This document shows, piece by piece, positions 8,734 through 18,051 of a stretch of DNA of 37,426 nt. Each line of letters begins with the position of its first letter. The first letter of the stretch is position 1. The translations under genes were made by a program, and so were the position numbers. The notes beneath the pieces were generated by a model, which ran no database searches, was not told where the DNA came from, and was given only the letters and a program-made list of their open reading frames with translations. The stretch lies in contig JBFIHG010000027.1 in NCBI GenBank assembly GCA_041601945.1, forward strand, positions 1-37,426, read 5' to 3'. This DNA comes from JBFJKD01 sp041601945 (lineage in GTDB: Bacteria > Pseudomonadota > Gammaproteobacteria > Pseudomonadales > Porticoccaceae).

Positions 8734-9834
8734 ATGAATCCCAAAGATCCCAAGCAATCGTTACTCGACAACCTCAGTACCGCGGTGCTGTTGCTCACCG
8801 ACACCTTGGCCATTGCTTATTTAAACCCCGCAGCGGAAAACTTACTGGCCATAAGCAACCAGCGAATCTACGGAACGCCCGCCAGCCATCTGTTCGGCGA
8901 TTCGGCCGCCCGGGTCACCGCGCTGCGCGAAGCGCTGGTCAGCCAGCACCCCTACACCGAGCGCAAAGCCACACTGGTCCTTCCAGAATTACGGGAGATA
9001 ACCGTCGACTACACAGTCACACCTTTAGTCTATGAGGGCAGCGAAATGTTGCTACTCGAAATACAACCGATGGATCGCATTCTGCGTATCGATCGGGAGG
9101 AGGCGCTGATTTCCGCCAGTAATACCTCGCGCAATTTGACTCGGGGACTTGCCCATGAAATCAAGAATCCACTCGGCGGGATACGCGGGGCCTCACAATT
9201 GCTGGCCCGCGAACTGGAGCGTAGCGAGCTTAAAGAATATACCGACATTATCATCACCGAGGCCGAGCGGCTGAGTAATCTGGTCGACCGGCTGCTCGGA
9301 CCCTCGCGTCCACCCAAATTTTCAGCCACCAATATTCACGAAGTAACCGAGCGCGTCGCTGCTTTGGTGGAGGCCGAAACCCAGGGAGCCATAATTGTTG
9401 TGCGCGATTACGACCCCAGCATTCCGGAACTTCAGGGTGACCAGGAGCAGCTGATCCAGGCTGTATTAAATGTGGTGCGCAACGCAATGCAGGCCCTCGA
9501 AGGGGCCGGCCAGTTGGGCAACGGCGGCTCGATCACGTTGCGCAGTCGTGTGCTCAACCACTTCACCATTGGCAAGGCGCGCCATCGGGTGGTGTGCCGA
9601 CTCGATATTATTGATAACGGACCGGGAATTGCGGAAGAAATCAGCGATCGGATTTTTTACCCAATGATCAGTGGGCGCGCCGAAGGCAGTGGCCTCGGGC
9701 TGCCAATCGCCCAGTCTGCGATTAATCTCCACCAGGGCCTGATCGAATACGTCAGCGAACCCGGCAACACCCAATTCGCTATTTATTTACCAGTCGCGAC
9801 CCAGCCACCCTTTGATAACCACAGCGGCACATAA
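8734..9834 (+). CDS. glnL: Nitrogen regulation histidine kinase NtrB (GlnL)
   Basis: NtrB is the soluble sensor kinase/phosphatase that, under control of PII, phosphorylates NtrC when nitrogen is scarce. The 366-residue protein has an N-terminal PAS domain (about residues 10-110), the phosphoacceptor motif GLAHEIKNPLGGIRGA, the N box LNVVRNAMQAL, the G1 box DNGPGI and the G2 region GSGLGLPIAQ. No membrane segment is present, as expected. The product ends four bases before the alternative start of glnG at 9839, so the two form an operon. The start at 8734 gives the right family length but has no strong ribosome binding site. Confidence 0.96.
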   Translation: MNPKDPKQSLLDNLSTAVLLLTDTLAIAYLNPAAENLLAISNQRIYGTPASHLFGDSAARVTALREALVSQHPYTERKATLVLPELREITVDYTVTPLVYEGSEMLLLEIQPMDRILRIDREEALISASNTSRNLTRGLAHEIKNPLGGIRGASQLLARELERSELKEYTDIIITEAERLSNLVDRLLGPSRPPKFSATNIHEVTERVAALVEAETQGAIIVVRDYDPSIPELQGDQEQLIQAVLNVVRNAMQALEGAGQLGNGGSITLRSRVLNHFTIGKARHRVVCRLDIIDNGPGIAEEISDRIFYPMISGRAEGSGLGLPIAQSAINLHQGLIEYVSEPGNTQFAIYLPVATQPPFDNHSGT

Positions 9835-9850
9835 CCCCATGGACACCATC

Positions 9851-11257
9851 ATGAAACCGAACGTCTGGATTGTCGATGACGACCGCTCTATCCGCTGGGT
9901 GATGCAAAAGGCACTGGAGCGCGCCGACATGAGCGTGCGCAGTTTTGAAAATGCCGACGCGCTTCTGACAGCCCTGAACCGTCGGCACCCGGATACCATC
10001 ATTAGTGATATTCGTATGCCGGGCATGGACGGCCTGCAATTGTTGGAAAAAATCCACAGCGAAACGCCGCAGGTCCCCGTGATTATCACCACCGCCCATT
10101 CCGATCTGGACAGCGCGGTGGCGGCCTACCAAGGTGGTGCATTTGAATACCTGCCCAAGCCCTTTGATATCGATGACCTGGTGTCCGTGACACGCCGGGC
10201 CCTGGCGTTTTCTCAGGAAAAAGCCAGTCAATCCGCGGAGCATAGCACCCGGGTAAAAACAGAAATCGTCGGCGAAGCGCCGGCCATGCAGGAAGTGTTT
10301 CGCGCCATCGGCCGTCTCTCCCACTCGCATATTACGGTGCTTATCAACGGCGAATCTGGCACTGGCAAGGAACTGGTTGCCCACGCGCTGCACAAACACA
10401 GTCCACGCAAGGAACAGCCGTTTATCGCCCTCAACATGGCAGCAATTCCCCACGACCTGATCGAATCAGAGCTATTTGGTCATGAAAAAGGTGCATTTAC
10501 TGGCGCTGCGCAACGGCGCGTCGGCCGTTTTGAGCAGGCCGATGGCGGCACACTGTTTCTCGATGAAATCGGGGATATGCCCAAGGAGGCACAGACACGA
10601 CTGTTGCGAGTGCTGGCGGACAACGAGTTTTATCGGGTGGGAGGGCACACGCCGATCAAGGTCAACGTGCGCATTATTGCCGCCACTCATCAAAACCTGG
10701 AAACTCTCGTTGCTCAGCATCGCTTCCGCGAGGATCTTTTCCATCGACTCAATGTTATCCGTATCAACCTGCCGAAGCTGGCGGACCGCAGCGAAGATAT
10801 CCCCAAACTGATCCAGCTATTTTTCAGGGAATCCGCTCGGGAGCTCAACGTCGAGCCCAAAATTCTGAGTCCAGAAGCGGAGCAATTTCTGTGTGCACTG
10901 CCATGGCCCGGCAATGTACGCCAACTTGAAAACACCTGTCGCTGGCTCACCGTCATGGCTTCTGGGCGAGAGGTGTTGTTATCGGACCTTCCCCCGGAAC
11001 TACGGGACACCCCTGCCGAACCGTCGGCTACCGGACAAAACTGGGAAGTGAGCCTGCAGCGTTGGCTGACCAGCCAGCTAAAAGAGGGCAAGCAGAATAT
11101 TCTCGCGCAAGCGGTTCCAGCTTTTGAACGCACGGTCATTACTGCCGCCCTCGAACACACCGCAGGGCGCAAGCGCGACGCCGCCGTGCTACTGGGGTGG
11201 GGGCGCAATACGCTGACCCGTAAGTTAAAGGAGTTAGGACTAGGGGATAGCGACTAA
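9851..11257 (+). CDS. glnG: Nitrogen regulation response regulator NtrC (GlnG)
   Basis: NtrC is the sigma-54-dependent activator phosphorylated by NtrB. The receiver domain has the acidic pair in WIVDDD and the phosphoacceptor Asp53 in ISDIRMPGMDG. The AAA+ domain shows Walker A GESGTGKE, the sigma-54 contact loop GAFTGA and Walker B GGTLFLDEIGD. The C-terminus has a Fis-type helix-turn-helix ending GRNTLTRKLKELGL. I chose ATG 9851 (MKPNVWIVDDD, 468 residues) since family members have only a few residues before the first strand. ATG 9839 and 9812 are in-frame alternatives. It follows glnL directly and probably acts at the sigma-54 promoter of glnA. Confidence 0.96.
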   Translation: MKPNVWIVDDDRSIRWVMQKALERADMSVRSFENADALLTALNRRHPDTIISDIRMPGMDGLQLLEKIHSETPQVPVIITTAHSDLDSAVAAYQGGAFEYLPKPFDIDDLVSVTRRALAFSQEKASQSAEHSTRVKTEIVGEAPAMQEVFRAIGRLSHSHITVLINGESGTGKELVAHALHKHSPRKEQPFIALNMAAIPHDLIESELFGHEKGAFTGAAQRRVGRFEQADGGTLFLDEIGDMPKEAQTRLLRVLADNEFYRVGGHTPIKVNVRIIAATHQNLETLVAQHRFREDLFHRLNVIRINLPKLADRSEDIPKLIQLFFRESARELNVEPKILSPEAEQFLCALPWPGNVRQLENTCRWLTVMASGREVLLSDLPPELRDTPAEPSATGQNWEVSLQRWLTSQLKEGKQNILAQAVPAFERTVITAALEHTAGRKRDAAVLLGWGRNTLTRKLKELGLGDSD

Positions 11258-11312
11258 TCTGCCGCCGCTAATCATGCAGCACAATGCCTCATCAAAACCG
11301 TGGCCGGGACCA

Positions 11313-11822
11313 TCAGTGGGATTTTTCCCCGGCTTTGGGTCCCGCGTTTTTCCTGGCTTCGGTGATAGCTTTTTGAAACAACGCATCGAAATTGATGGGC
11401 GGCAAATGCAGCGCCGGAAAACTACCTTTGGTGACGATGTTGTCGATAACTTCCCGTGCGTACGGAAACAGTATATTCGGGCAATGGGTATTCAACACCT
11501 GGGTCAGTTGCATACCTTCGAGCCCCTCGACCTTAAACACCCCGGCCTGCTCGACTTCCGCAAGGTAAGCGATTTTTTCCTGTTCCTTGACCTCCACGGT
11601 CACCCGTAAAATGACTTCGTAAAGACCGCCATCCAGTTTGTTGGTTTTCGTGGAGATGTCCTGATTGACCTGGGGTTTCCACTGCTTGGTAAAACCCGCA
11701 AAGCCCATGGGCACTTCAAAAGAGAGATCTTTTAGATAAATTCGTTCAATCGCAAACTGTACCGGCGGGTTTTTGGCCTCGCTCGCTACCGGAGCGTCTG
11801 TATCGGCGGGTGCTTCACTCAT
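11313..11822 (-). CDS. secB: Protein-export chaperone SecB
   Basis: SecB is a cytoplasmic tetrameric chaperone that keeps presecretory proteins unfolded and hands them to SecA. The 169-residue product carries the family signature in order: FAIERIYLKDLSFEVP, the WKPQVN segment, VILRVTVEV, CPNILFPYAREVI and FPALHLPPINFDALF. The N-terminus is a short acidic/alanine-rich extension. It is the last gene of a minus-strand operon with a rhodanese-like protein and grxC, 19 bases after the grxC stop. It converges on glnG with only about 55 bases between them. Confidence 0.97.
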   Translation of the reverse strand: MSEAPADTDAPVASEAKNPPVQFAIERIYLKDLSFEVPMGFAGFTKQWKPQVNQDISTKTNKLDGGLYEVILRVTVEVKEQEKIAYLAEVEQAGVFKVEGLEGMQLTQVLNTHCPNILFPYAREVIDNIVTKGSFPALHLPPINFDALFQKAITEARKNAGPKAGEKSH

Positions 11823-11841
11823 AAATTAATCCCTGTTGTCA

Positions 11842-12156
11842 TCATTGGCTTTCGAGCCCTGTGATTGACGACGCATCCGGCTCCCGCTGCTCGCAGTTAG
11901 CAGAGGCCTTCGCCAATAACGTATCCAGCTCCCCCGAGGCATTTATCTGGCGCAGCTCAGTAAACCCACCGACATGCACATCACCCACCCATATCTGCGG
12001 TACCGTACTCTGCCCGCTGCGCGCCATCACCTTGTCACGTAGCTGCGGGTCGCGGTCCACGGCAATATCCTGGTAGGCAATATTGCGGGCGCGCAACAGT
12101 GCGCGCGCGGCAACACAGTAGGGACAGAAACGCGTTCCGTAGAGCACCACGCTCAT
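11842..12156 (-). CDS. grxC: Glutaredoxin 3 (GrxC)
   Basis: A small dithiol glutaredoxin that uses glutathione to reduce disulfides. The 104-residue product has the active site CPYC near the N-terminus (YGTRFCPYCVAARALL), the cis-Pro loop STVPQIWVGDVHVGGFTEL and a short C-terminal tail. I chose ATG 12156, which overlaps the upstream stop codon as ATGA; the frame extends to 12189 but those extra residues would fall inside the upstream gene. The order rhodanese-grxC-secB is the same as in Pseudomonas. Confidence 0.95.
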   Translation of the reverse strand: MSVVLYGTRFCPYCVAARALLRARNIAYQDIAVDRDPQLRDKVMARSGQSTVPQIWVGDVHVGGFTELRQINASGELDTLLAKASANCEQREPDASSITGLESQ

Positions 12157-12563
12157 TGTGAAACCACCGGCAAACGTTGTGCCAGCCACTCCCCCATACC
12201 GCCTTGCAGGCGTCGTACCTGAAACCCGAGACGCCGCAATTTACGGCCAACCACGGAGGCCTGCTGCCCCACCCTGTCGGTTACTACAATTATTTTTGTG
12301 CGATGTTTTTCCAGTTCGGCAAGCCGAGTATCGAGTGCACCGGCGGGAATATTCATGGCTCCGGCGATATGGCTGAGCTGGAAATCTTTGGCATCGCGCA
12401 CATCGAGCAACACTGCTTCGTCGCGGTTGATCAACGCTGTGACCTGATGGGTGGAAAGTGCCTTGCCGGCCTTCGTCTGCTCGGACAGCATAAAGATATA
12501 GATAAGCGCCAGCAGCACGCTGACCAGTATCCACTGCTCGCTGATAAAAACAAAAAAATCCAC
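12153..12563 (-). CDS. Membrane-anchored rhodanese-like protein (YibN type), no catalytic Cys
   Basis: A 136-residue protein: one N-terminal membrane segment (WILVSVLLALIYIFML) followed by a rhodanese fold (VLLDVRDAKDFQLSHIAGAMNIP, then GGMGEWLAQRLPVV). At the place where active rhodaneses carry the persulfide Cys the sequence reads VTDRVGQQAS, so the catalytic Cys is missing; this is also so in the Pseudomonas homologue as I remember it. Sulfur transfer is therefore unlikely and a scaffolding or binding role is more plausible. I chose GTG 12563 because GAGGTG precedes it at a good distance; the frame is open to 12629. It is first in the operon with grxC and secB. Confidence 0.88.
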   Translation of the reverse strand: MDFFVFISEQWILVSVLLALIYIFMLSEQTKAGKALSTHQVTALINRDEAVLLDVRDAKDFQLSHIAGAMNIPAGALDTRLAELEKHRTKIIVVTDRVGQQASVVGRKLRRLGFQVRRLQGGMGEWLAQRLPVVSQ

Positions 12564-12776
12564 GTGCGCAACACCTCGGCAAACAGTTTTGAATAGGGTA
12601 GCCAATGACAGGCCGGGTAGTATACACAAAGTTATTTAGGCCGTCGCAGCCGCAAGTAACGGCTGGCAAAGGACATGCTGTTCCTTTCCGCGTTGCACCT
12701 ATCAATGGTCATTGGCCACACAAACGGTTACCATTTGCACTGATTTACAGCCGCTGTACGAGGATCCCTCCCCGCC

Positions 12777-14324
12777 ATGACCGAAGTCAAAAAAACGCTG
12801 GCGCTGATTATTCTGGATGGGTGGGGATATAGCGAAGAGACGTCTGCAAACGCCATCTATAGCGCCAACACACCGACCTGGGACAGACTGTGGCGCGACT
12901 GTCCACACACCCTGATATCCGGCAGCGGCATGGATGTCGGGCTGCCCGACGGGCAAATGGGCAACTCCGAAGTTGGGCACATGACCCTGGGGGCAGGACG
13001 CGTCGTTTATCAGAATCTTACCCGTATCAATAAGGCTATCGCCGACGGTAGTTTTTTTAGTAACCCGGCCTATGCCCAGGCCATTGACACCGCAATCGCC
13101 ACCGACAAGGCAATTCATATTTTTGGCCTGCTGTCCCCTGGCGGCGTGCACAGCCACGAACTGCATATCGCGGCAGCGCTAAAAATGGCGGCCGAGCGCG
13201 GCGCCCGTAAACTTTACTTACATGCTTTTCTGGATGGTCGCGACACTCCTCCGCGCAGTGCCGACAGCTCCCTCGCGAAAATTATGGCCGCGATGGAGGA
13301 ATCGGGAGTGGGGCGCATCGCCTCTATTACGGGTCGCTACTACGCTATGGATCGGGATCAACGTTGGGAGCGTACGCGCCTGGTCTACACCATGCTGACC
13401 GAGGGGAACGCAGATTACCGCTGCGAGAACGCTGCTGATGCGCTACAGCAAGCCTACGAGCGCGGCGAAACTGATGAATTTGTAAAACCCACGGTGCTGA
13501 CCGGCGCAGACGAGCAACCCGCCCTGGTAGCCGATGGCGACGTCGTAATATTTATGAACTTTCGTCCCGACCGAGCGCGACAGCTTACCCAGGCGTTCGT
13601 CGACGCCGCATTTGATGGCTTTGAGCGCCCCACAATCCCCAAGCTTGGTCAATTTGTCACCACCACCGAATACGAAAAAACCTTTAACGTAACTTGCGCG
13701 TTTCCGCCAGCCGCGCTGACCAACTCCCTGGGCGCATACTTATCCAGTCTGGGGAAAACTCAATTGCGTATTGCCGAGACTGAAAAATACGCCCACGTAA
13801 CTTTTTTCTTTAACGGTGGGCGCGAAGACAACTTTCCTGGGGAAGACCGTATTCTGGTGCCCTCTCCGAAGGTTGCCACGTACGACCTGCAGCCGGAAAT
13901 GAGCGCCCCGGAGGTGACCGATAAATTGGTGGCCGCCATTCAATCGCGACAGTACGACCTGGTGGTGTGCAACTTTGCCAATGGAGATATGGTCGGGCAC
14001 ACCGGTATTTTTGCGGCGGCGGTGCAGGCGGTGGAAACCCTCGATCACTGTCTCGCAAAAATTACTCGCGCACTGCAAGCAGTGGACGGAGAATGTCTGA
14101 TTACCGCCGATCACGGTAATGTCGAAAGCATGCTGGATGACGCCACGGGCCAGGCACTCACCGCCCACACGTTAATGCCAGTGCCGTTGGTGTACGTGGG
14201 GCGTAGGAAAATTCAGTTGCGCGCCGGTGGTTCCCTGGCCGATGTGGCACCGACCCTGCTTTATTTGTCGGGCATCACGCAGCCAGCTGAAATGACCGGG
14301 CGCACCCTCGCGAACGTACCGTAG
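12777..14324 (+). CDS. gpmI: 2,3-bisphosphoglycerate-independent phosphoglycerate mutase
   Basis: GpmI interconverts 3- and 2-phosphoglycerate in glycolysis/gluconeogenesis using two Mn ions and a Ser phosphoenzyme. The 515-residue protein has the N-terminal metal motif LIILDGWG, the nucleophile region GQMGNSEVGHM, HAFLDGRDTPPRS, the NFRPDRARQ segment, NFANGDMVGHTG, and the C-terminal metal motif ITADHGNVE. Length and motif order are those of the family. The ATG at 12777 begins MTEVKKTLALIILDG as usual. It is divergent from the rhodanese gene across about 210 bases and is followed by envC, the same pairing as in Pseudomonas. Confidence 0.97.
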   Translation: MTEVKKTLALIILDGWGYSEETSANAIYSANTPTWDRLWRDCPHTLISGSGMDVGLPDGQMGNSEVGHMTLGAGRVVYQNLTRINKAIADGSFFSNPAYAQAIDTAIATDKAIHIFGLLSPGGVHSHELHIAAALKMAAERGARKLYLHAFLDGRDTPPRSADSSLAKIMAAMEESGVGRIASITGRYYAMDRDQRWERTRLVYTMLTEGNADYRCENAADALQQAYERGETDEFVKPTVLTGADEQPALVADGDVVIFMNFRPDRARQLTQAFVDAAFDGFERPTIPKLGQFVTTTEYEKTFNVTCAFPPAALTNSLGAYLSSLGKTQLRIAETEKYAHVTFFFNGGREDNFPGEDRILVPSPKVATYDLQPEMSAPEVTDKLVAAIQSRQYDLVVCNFANGDMVGHTGIFAAAVQAVETLDHCLAKITRALQAVDGECLITADHGNVESMLDDATGQALTAHTLMPVPLVYVGRRKIQLRAGGSLADVAPTLLYLSGITQPAEMTGRTLANVP

Positions 14325-14348
14325 CCCTTGGGCCACCAGGTACCTGCC

Positions 14349-15485
14349 GTGACCATTCCATCCATCGCACTTACACTGCTAATAATCCTGGGCGCCACCA
14401 CAGTACAGGCCGTAGATAAGGCGCAACAGAGCAAGCTCGATGTACTGAAGACCCAAATTTCCGACCTGCAAAAACAGTTACTGCACACCGGTGGCGAACG
14501 GGAATCGCTGATGAACGACCTGCGCGACGCGGAGCTTCGCGCGGTAGCTATTCGCCAACGGGTGCATAACCTGCAAACCCAGATCAAAACTCTCGAATCA
14601 GAACTAAAGACGCTGGAAGCCCGGCGCGCTGCATTGCAGGTCCTCCACGACCAGCAGGCCCAACAAATCGCCAATGAGATCAGCTCGGTGTACCGTCTCG
14701 GCCGCCAGGAACCGATCAAGTTGTTACTTAACATGGAAGATCCAGGGCTGGTGTCGCGCACCGTCAAATACTACCGCTATTTTGTCGCCGCACGCAGCGC
14801 AAAACTGACCCACTATCAGCATACCCTGACACAACTCAACGACGTCCAAATAAGCATAAGTTCAGGCCAGACCCAACTGGAAGATGATCGCCAACATCTG
14901 ATTGTGGAGCAGGAAACACTCAAAACCCAGCAGGGCGAACGGCGCAAGTTGTTGGCAAAAATTGACCTGCAATTGAAAGACGACAACACTCGGCTGGCGC
15001 AACTGAAGCGCGAACAACAACAACTGGAAGCGGTTATCAAAAACCTTGCACAATCGCTGCAACAATTGGATATACCCGATAATCAACCCTTTGCCAAACA
15101 GCGTGGCAAGTTGCCCTGGCCCCTGAGCGGCCGGGTTGTGCATGCCTTTGGCGCGCGTCGCGCCGCCAGTCTTAACTGGACCGGTTGGTTATTACACGCG
15201 GCCGAGGGTAGTCCGGTCAGCGCGATACACCACGGCCGAGTGGTCTTTTCAGACTACTTGCGCGGTCAGGGACTGTTGTTAATTATCGATCATGGCGAGG
15301 GTTATCTAAGCCTTTATGCCCACAACCAGTTGCTGTTGAAAGAAACTGGCGACTGGGTGAAGCCTGGCGAGACGATTGCAAAAACCGGTGCAACCGGCGG
15401 ATTGTCCCGTAGCGCCCTGTACTTTGAAATTCGCCTGCGCGGCCAGCCGTTAGACCCAAAACCCTGGTTAAAACCGCGGGCGTGA
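14349..15485 (+). CDS. envC: Murein hydrolase activator EnvC
   Basis: EnvC is a periplasmic divisome-associated protein that activates the amidases AmiA/AmiB. A short hydrophobic leader (about residues 3-21) is followed by a long coiled coil rich in Gln, Leu and Lys (about 25-235) and a C-terminal LytM/M23 domain. The LytM zinc ligands are absent: the HxH-like position reads SALYFEIR and the first His/Asp region reads WTGWLLHAA, as in EnvC-type activators that are not themselves hydrolases. I chose GTG 14349 (378 residues); TTG 14328 is an alternative, only three bases after the gpmI stop. It is probably cotranscribed with gpmI and ctpA. Confidence 0.92.
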   Translation: MTIPSIALTLLIILGATTVQAVDKAQQSKLDVLKTQISDLQKQLLHTGGERESLMNDLRDAELRAVAIRQRVHNLQTQIKTLESELKTLEARRAALQVLHDQQAQQIANEISSVYRLGRQEPIKLLLNMEDPGLVSRTVKYYRYFVAARSAKLTHYQHTLTQLNDVQISISSGQTQLEDDRQHLIVEQETLKTQQGERRKLLAKIDLQLKDDNTRLAQLKREQQQLEAVIKNLAQSLQQLDIPDNQPFAKQRGKLPWPLSGRVVHAFGARRAASLNWTGWLLHAAEGSPVSAIHHGRVVFSDYLRGQGLLLIIDHGEGYLSLYAHNQLLLKETGDWVKPGETIAKTGATGGLSRSALYFEIRLRGQPLDPKPWLKPRA

Positions 15486-15553
15486 ATGGCACCCCTTCCC
15501 ATACAGCCCTCGTCACCCCTACACTGAGGGCAATTCGCGAGAGACTGTTTTTT

Positions 15554-16834
15554 ATGAATTACACCATGCGTATTTTATGTTCCACCACATTGCTATTCAC
15601 CGCGCTGGCGTGCGCCGCCGAACCACCGGCAGTGGATGTAGAACCGGACGCCCGTCTGCCCCTCGAAGAACTACAGCTGTTCGCGCAGGTATTCGAACAA
15701 ATTCGTAACGCCTATGTCGAGGAAATTGACGACAAGACCTTGCTCGAAAAAGCCATTACCGGAATGCTTGGGGAGTTAGATCCCCACTCCGGATTTCTAC
15801 AGGAAGAAAGCTACGACCAATTGCAGGAACAAACCACCGGCGAATTTGGTGGCCTGGGCATCGAAGTCGGTATGCAGGACGGTTTTGTCAAAGTGATCTC
15901 ACCGATTGACGACACCCCCGCGCAACGAGCGGGCGTACAGCCGGGGGATTTAATTATCAAACTGGATGACGAAGCGGTGCAGGGCATGTCCCTGGAGGAA
16001 GCTATCGTCAAGATGCGCGGCCCGAAAGGTGCTGCTATTACACTTACCATAGCCCGGGAGGGTGTCGACGCGCCTCTGGTGATCAAGCTTGTGAGAGACG
16101 TCATCAAAGTGGAAAGTGTGCGCAGCCGCGCGCTTGAAAACGGCTTCGGCTACGTACGCATTGCCCAGTTTCAGGTCGACACTGGCACGGAGTTTGTCAA
16201 ACATCTGCATAAACTCAAGGCTGAAACACCCAAATTGAAGGGCGTCGTACTCGATCTCCGTAACAATCCCGGCGGGCTGTTACCCGCGTCCATTGAAGTT
16301 GCCGACGCGCTGCTGGATAACGGCCTGATCGTCTATACCCAGGGTCGTATCCCCTCGTCCAATTCACGCTTTTCCGCGACTCCGGGTGACGAGTTGGAGG
16401 GCGTACCGCTGGTGGTACTGATCAATGGCGGTACCGCTTCTGCATCGGAAATTGTCGCCGGGGCGCTGCAGGATCATCACCGCGCGGTGATTATGGGTTC
16501 CACCAGCTTTGGCAAAGGCTCGGTACAAAATGTATTGCCCCTGCAAGACGGCCGCGCCATCAAACTCACCACCGCGCGCTACTACACCCCCAGCGGGCGG
16601 TCGATACAGGCGGAGGGTATCGAGCCAGATATTCGCGTAGCCCGTGCTGAGATTCGGGTCATCGAGGGCCTCAGCAGCATCAAGGAGTCAGATTTGAGCG
16701 GGCATCTGAGTAACGGCAAAACAGGTAAGGGAGACGTCCTCGGCGCCGAGGATAAATCCACCGACGTCACCGATAATCAACTCTACGAGGCTCTTAACCT
16801 TTTGAAAGGAATAGTTATTTTAGGCAAAAAATAG
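15554..16834 (+). CDS. ctpA: Carboxy-terminal processing protease CtpA (S41 family)
   Basis: A periplasmic Ser/Lys protease that trims or degrades envelope proteins, including cell wall hydrolases in Pseudomonas. The 426-residue product has a signal peptide ending near ALACAA, an N-terminal helical region, a PDZ domain (GLGIEVGMQDGFVKVISPID to PGDLIIKLDDEAV) and the S41 core. The nucleophile is in NGGTASASEIVAGAL and the Lys base in STSFGKGSVQ. I chose ATG 15554, which puts the signal peptide at the N-terminus; the frame is open to 15482 but overlaps envC. Next to envC this suggests a cell-wall-remodelling unit. Confidence 0.95.
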   Translation: MNYTMRILCSTTLLFTALACAAEPPAVDVEPDARLPLEELQLFAQVFEQIRNAYVEEIDDKTLLEKAITGMLGELDPHSGFLQEESYDQLQEQTTGEFGGLGIEVGMQDGFVKVISPIDDTPAQRAGVQPGDLIIKLDDEAVQGMSLEEAIVKMRGPKGAAITLTIAREGVDAPLVIKLVRDVIKVESVRSRALENGFGYVRIAQFQVDTGTEFVKHLHKLKAETPKLKGVVLDLRNNPGGLLPASIEVADALLDNGLIVYTQGRIPSSNSRFSATPGDELEGVPLVVLINGGTASASEIVAGALQDHHRAVIMGSTSFGKGSVQNVLPLQDGRAIKLTTARYYTPSGRSIQAEGIEPDIRVARAEIRVIEGLSSIKESDLSGHLSNGKTGKGDVLGAEDKSTDVTDNQLYEALNLLKGIVILGKK

Positions 16835-16836
16835 CA

Positions 16837-16865
16837 TTGCGCTAGAACTCTCTCTCTGGTATAAA
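16837..16865 (+). promoter_or_regulatory. Probable sigma-70 promoter of the DUF6316-like gene
   Basis: TTGCGC (16837-16842), a 17-base spacer containing a short CT repeat, and TATAAA (16860-16865) directly follow the ctpA stop codon. They point to the small gene starting at 16970. The leader would be about 100 bases. Confidence 0.42.
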
Positions 16866-16969
16866 TACGGGTTATAGGTTGTATGCCTGCGAGCATCAGC
16901 CAAGATCGATCAGGTGTAAATGTCATACGTTTGTGTGTGCGCAAAAGTAGCCACGCGACGGAGTGGATT

Positions 16970-17218
16970 ATGAATGGAATAACGATGTTTAAACGTGCCA
17001 GTGACCTGCCCGAAACGCCCGGCTCGCGCTTTCGCAGTGAGCGCTTTTTCAAACTCTCCAACTACTGGTTCTTCGGTACGCGGGAGGGTGTCACCATGGG
17101 GCCGTTCGACTCCCTGGAGCTGGCGCAGTACGGGATCGACGAGTATGTCTCCTTTGTGTCATCCGCCTCACCGCGTACTCTCGACCTGCTCTCTCAGGAA
17201 TCCCGTTTCTGCGCTTGA
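16970..17218 (+). CDS. Small DUF6316-like protein
   Basis: An 82-residue soluble protein. The core, RFRSERFFKLSNYWFF followed by TREGVTMGPFDSLELA, has the pattern of the DUF6316 family: an Arg-rich strand, an aromatic patch, TREG, then GPF and a helix. The function of that family is unknown. ATG 16970 is chosen because GGAG (16960-16963) lies six bases upstream; the open frame extends back to 16883 without family similarity. It lies after ctpA and converges on hisF. The assignment is from memory of the motif and should be checked. Confidence 0.72.
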   Translation: MNGITMFKRASDLPETPGSRFRSERFFKLSNYWFFGTREGVTMGPFDSLELAQYGIDEYVSFVSSASPRTLDLLSQESRFCA

Positions 17219-17277
17219 ATCAGACGCCGAATTAAGGCGTTTCGGCACCCGCCCACCGTTTTTCACCGACGACCATG

Positions 17278-18051
17278 TCAGCGCACTTCGATACGTTTTT
17301 CCGCCATGAACGCTTTGGCGTCGGCAATACTGAATTCCTGAAAGTGGAAAATACTCGCGGCCAGCACCGCATCGGCCCCACCCTCAAGAATACCGTCTAC
17401 CAGATGCTGCAACGTACCCACGCCGCCGGATGCGATCACCGGTATATTGATCGCATCGCTAACCGCGCGCGTTAACCCCACATCAAAGCCATTTTTGGTG
17501 CCGTCCCGGTCCATACTGGTCAGCAGAATTTCACCTGCACCTAGTTCCTGCATTTTGACCGCCCAGGCCACAGCATCTATGCCAGTCGGGCGCCGCCCCC
17601 CATGGGTGAATATCTCCCACCGCGGAATCTCTCCGTCGGCGCTGACTCGCTTGGCATCAATAGCCACGACAATACACTGGGAGCCAAATTTTTCCGCCGC
17701 GAGAAACACCAACTGTGGGTTCTCCACCGCTGCTGAGTTAATGCTCACTTTATCCGCACCGGCCTTTAGTAATGCTCTGATGTCATTCAGGGTACGAATG
17801 CCACCACCGACAGTGAGGGGAATAAACACTTCGCTGGCCATGCGCTCCACCGTGTGAATCGTGGTGTCGCGACCTTCGTGACTGGCGGTAATATCCAGAA
17901 ATGCAATTTCGTCGGCCCCTTCCTGATCGTAGCGCTTGGCGATTTCCACGGGATCCCCCGCATCGCGAATATCCAGAAACTTAACGCCCTTAACCACGCG
18001 CCCCTGATCCACATCGAGACAGGGAATAATGCGCTTCGCTAAATTCGACAT
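17278..18051 (-). CDS. hisF: Imidazole glycerol phosphate synthase cyclase subunit HisF
   Basis: HisF is the (beta/alpha)8 barrel that, with the glutaminase HisH, converts PRFAR into imidazole glycerol phosphate and AICAR. The 257-residue product begins MSNLAKRIIPCLDVDQGRVV (catalytic Asp near residue 11) and has the second catalytic Asp in IVVAIDAKRV, plus GGGIRTLNDIRALL and ASGGVGTLQHLVD phosphate sites. ATG 18051 follows GGAG at a good distance; a GTG two codons upstream is less likely. The usual partners hisB, hisH and hisA are not upstream of it here: the next gene is an outer membrane protein on the other strand. Confidence 0.97.
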   Translation of the reverse strand: MSNLAKRIIPCLDVDQGRVVKGVKFLDIRDAGDPVEIAKRYDQEGADEIAFLDITASHEGRDTTIHTVERMASEVFIPLTVGGGIRTLNDIRALLKAGADKVSINSAAVENPQLVFLAAEKFGSQCIVVAIDAKRVSADGEIPRWEIFTHGGRRPTGIDAVAWAVKMQELGAGEILLTSMDRDGTKNGFDVGLTRAVSDAINIPVIASGGVGTLQHLVDGILEGGADAVLAASIFHFQEFSIADAKAFMAEKRIEVR

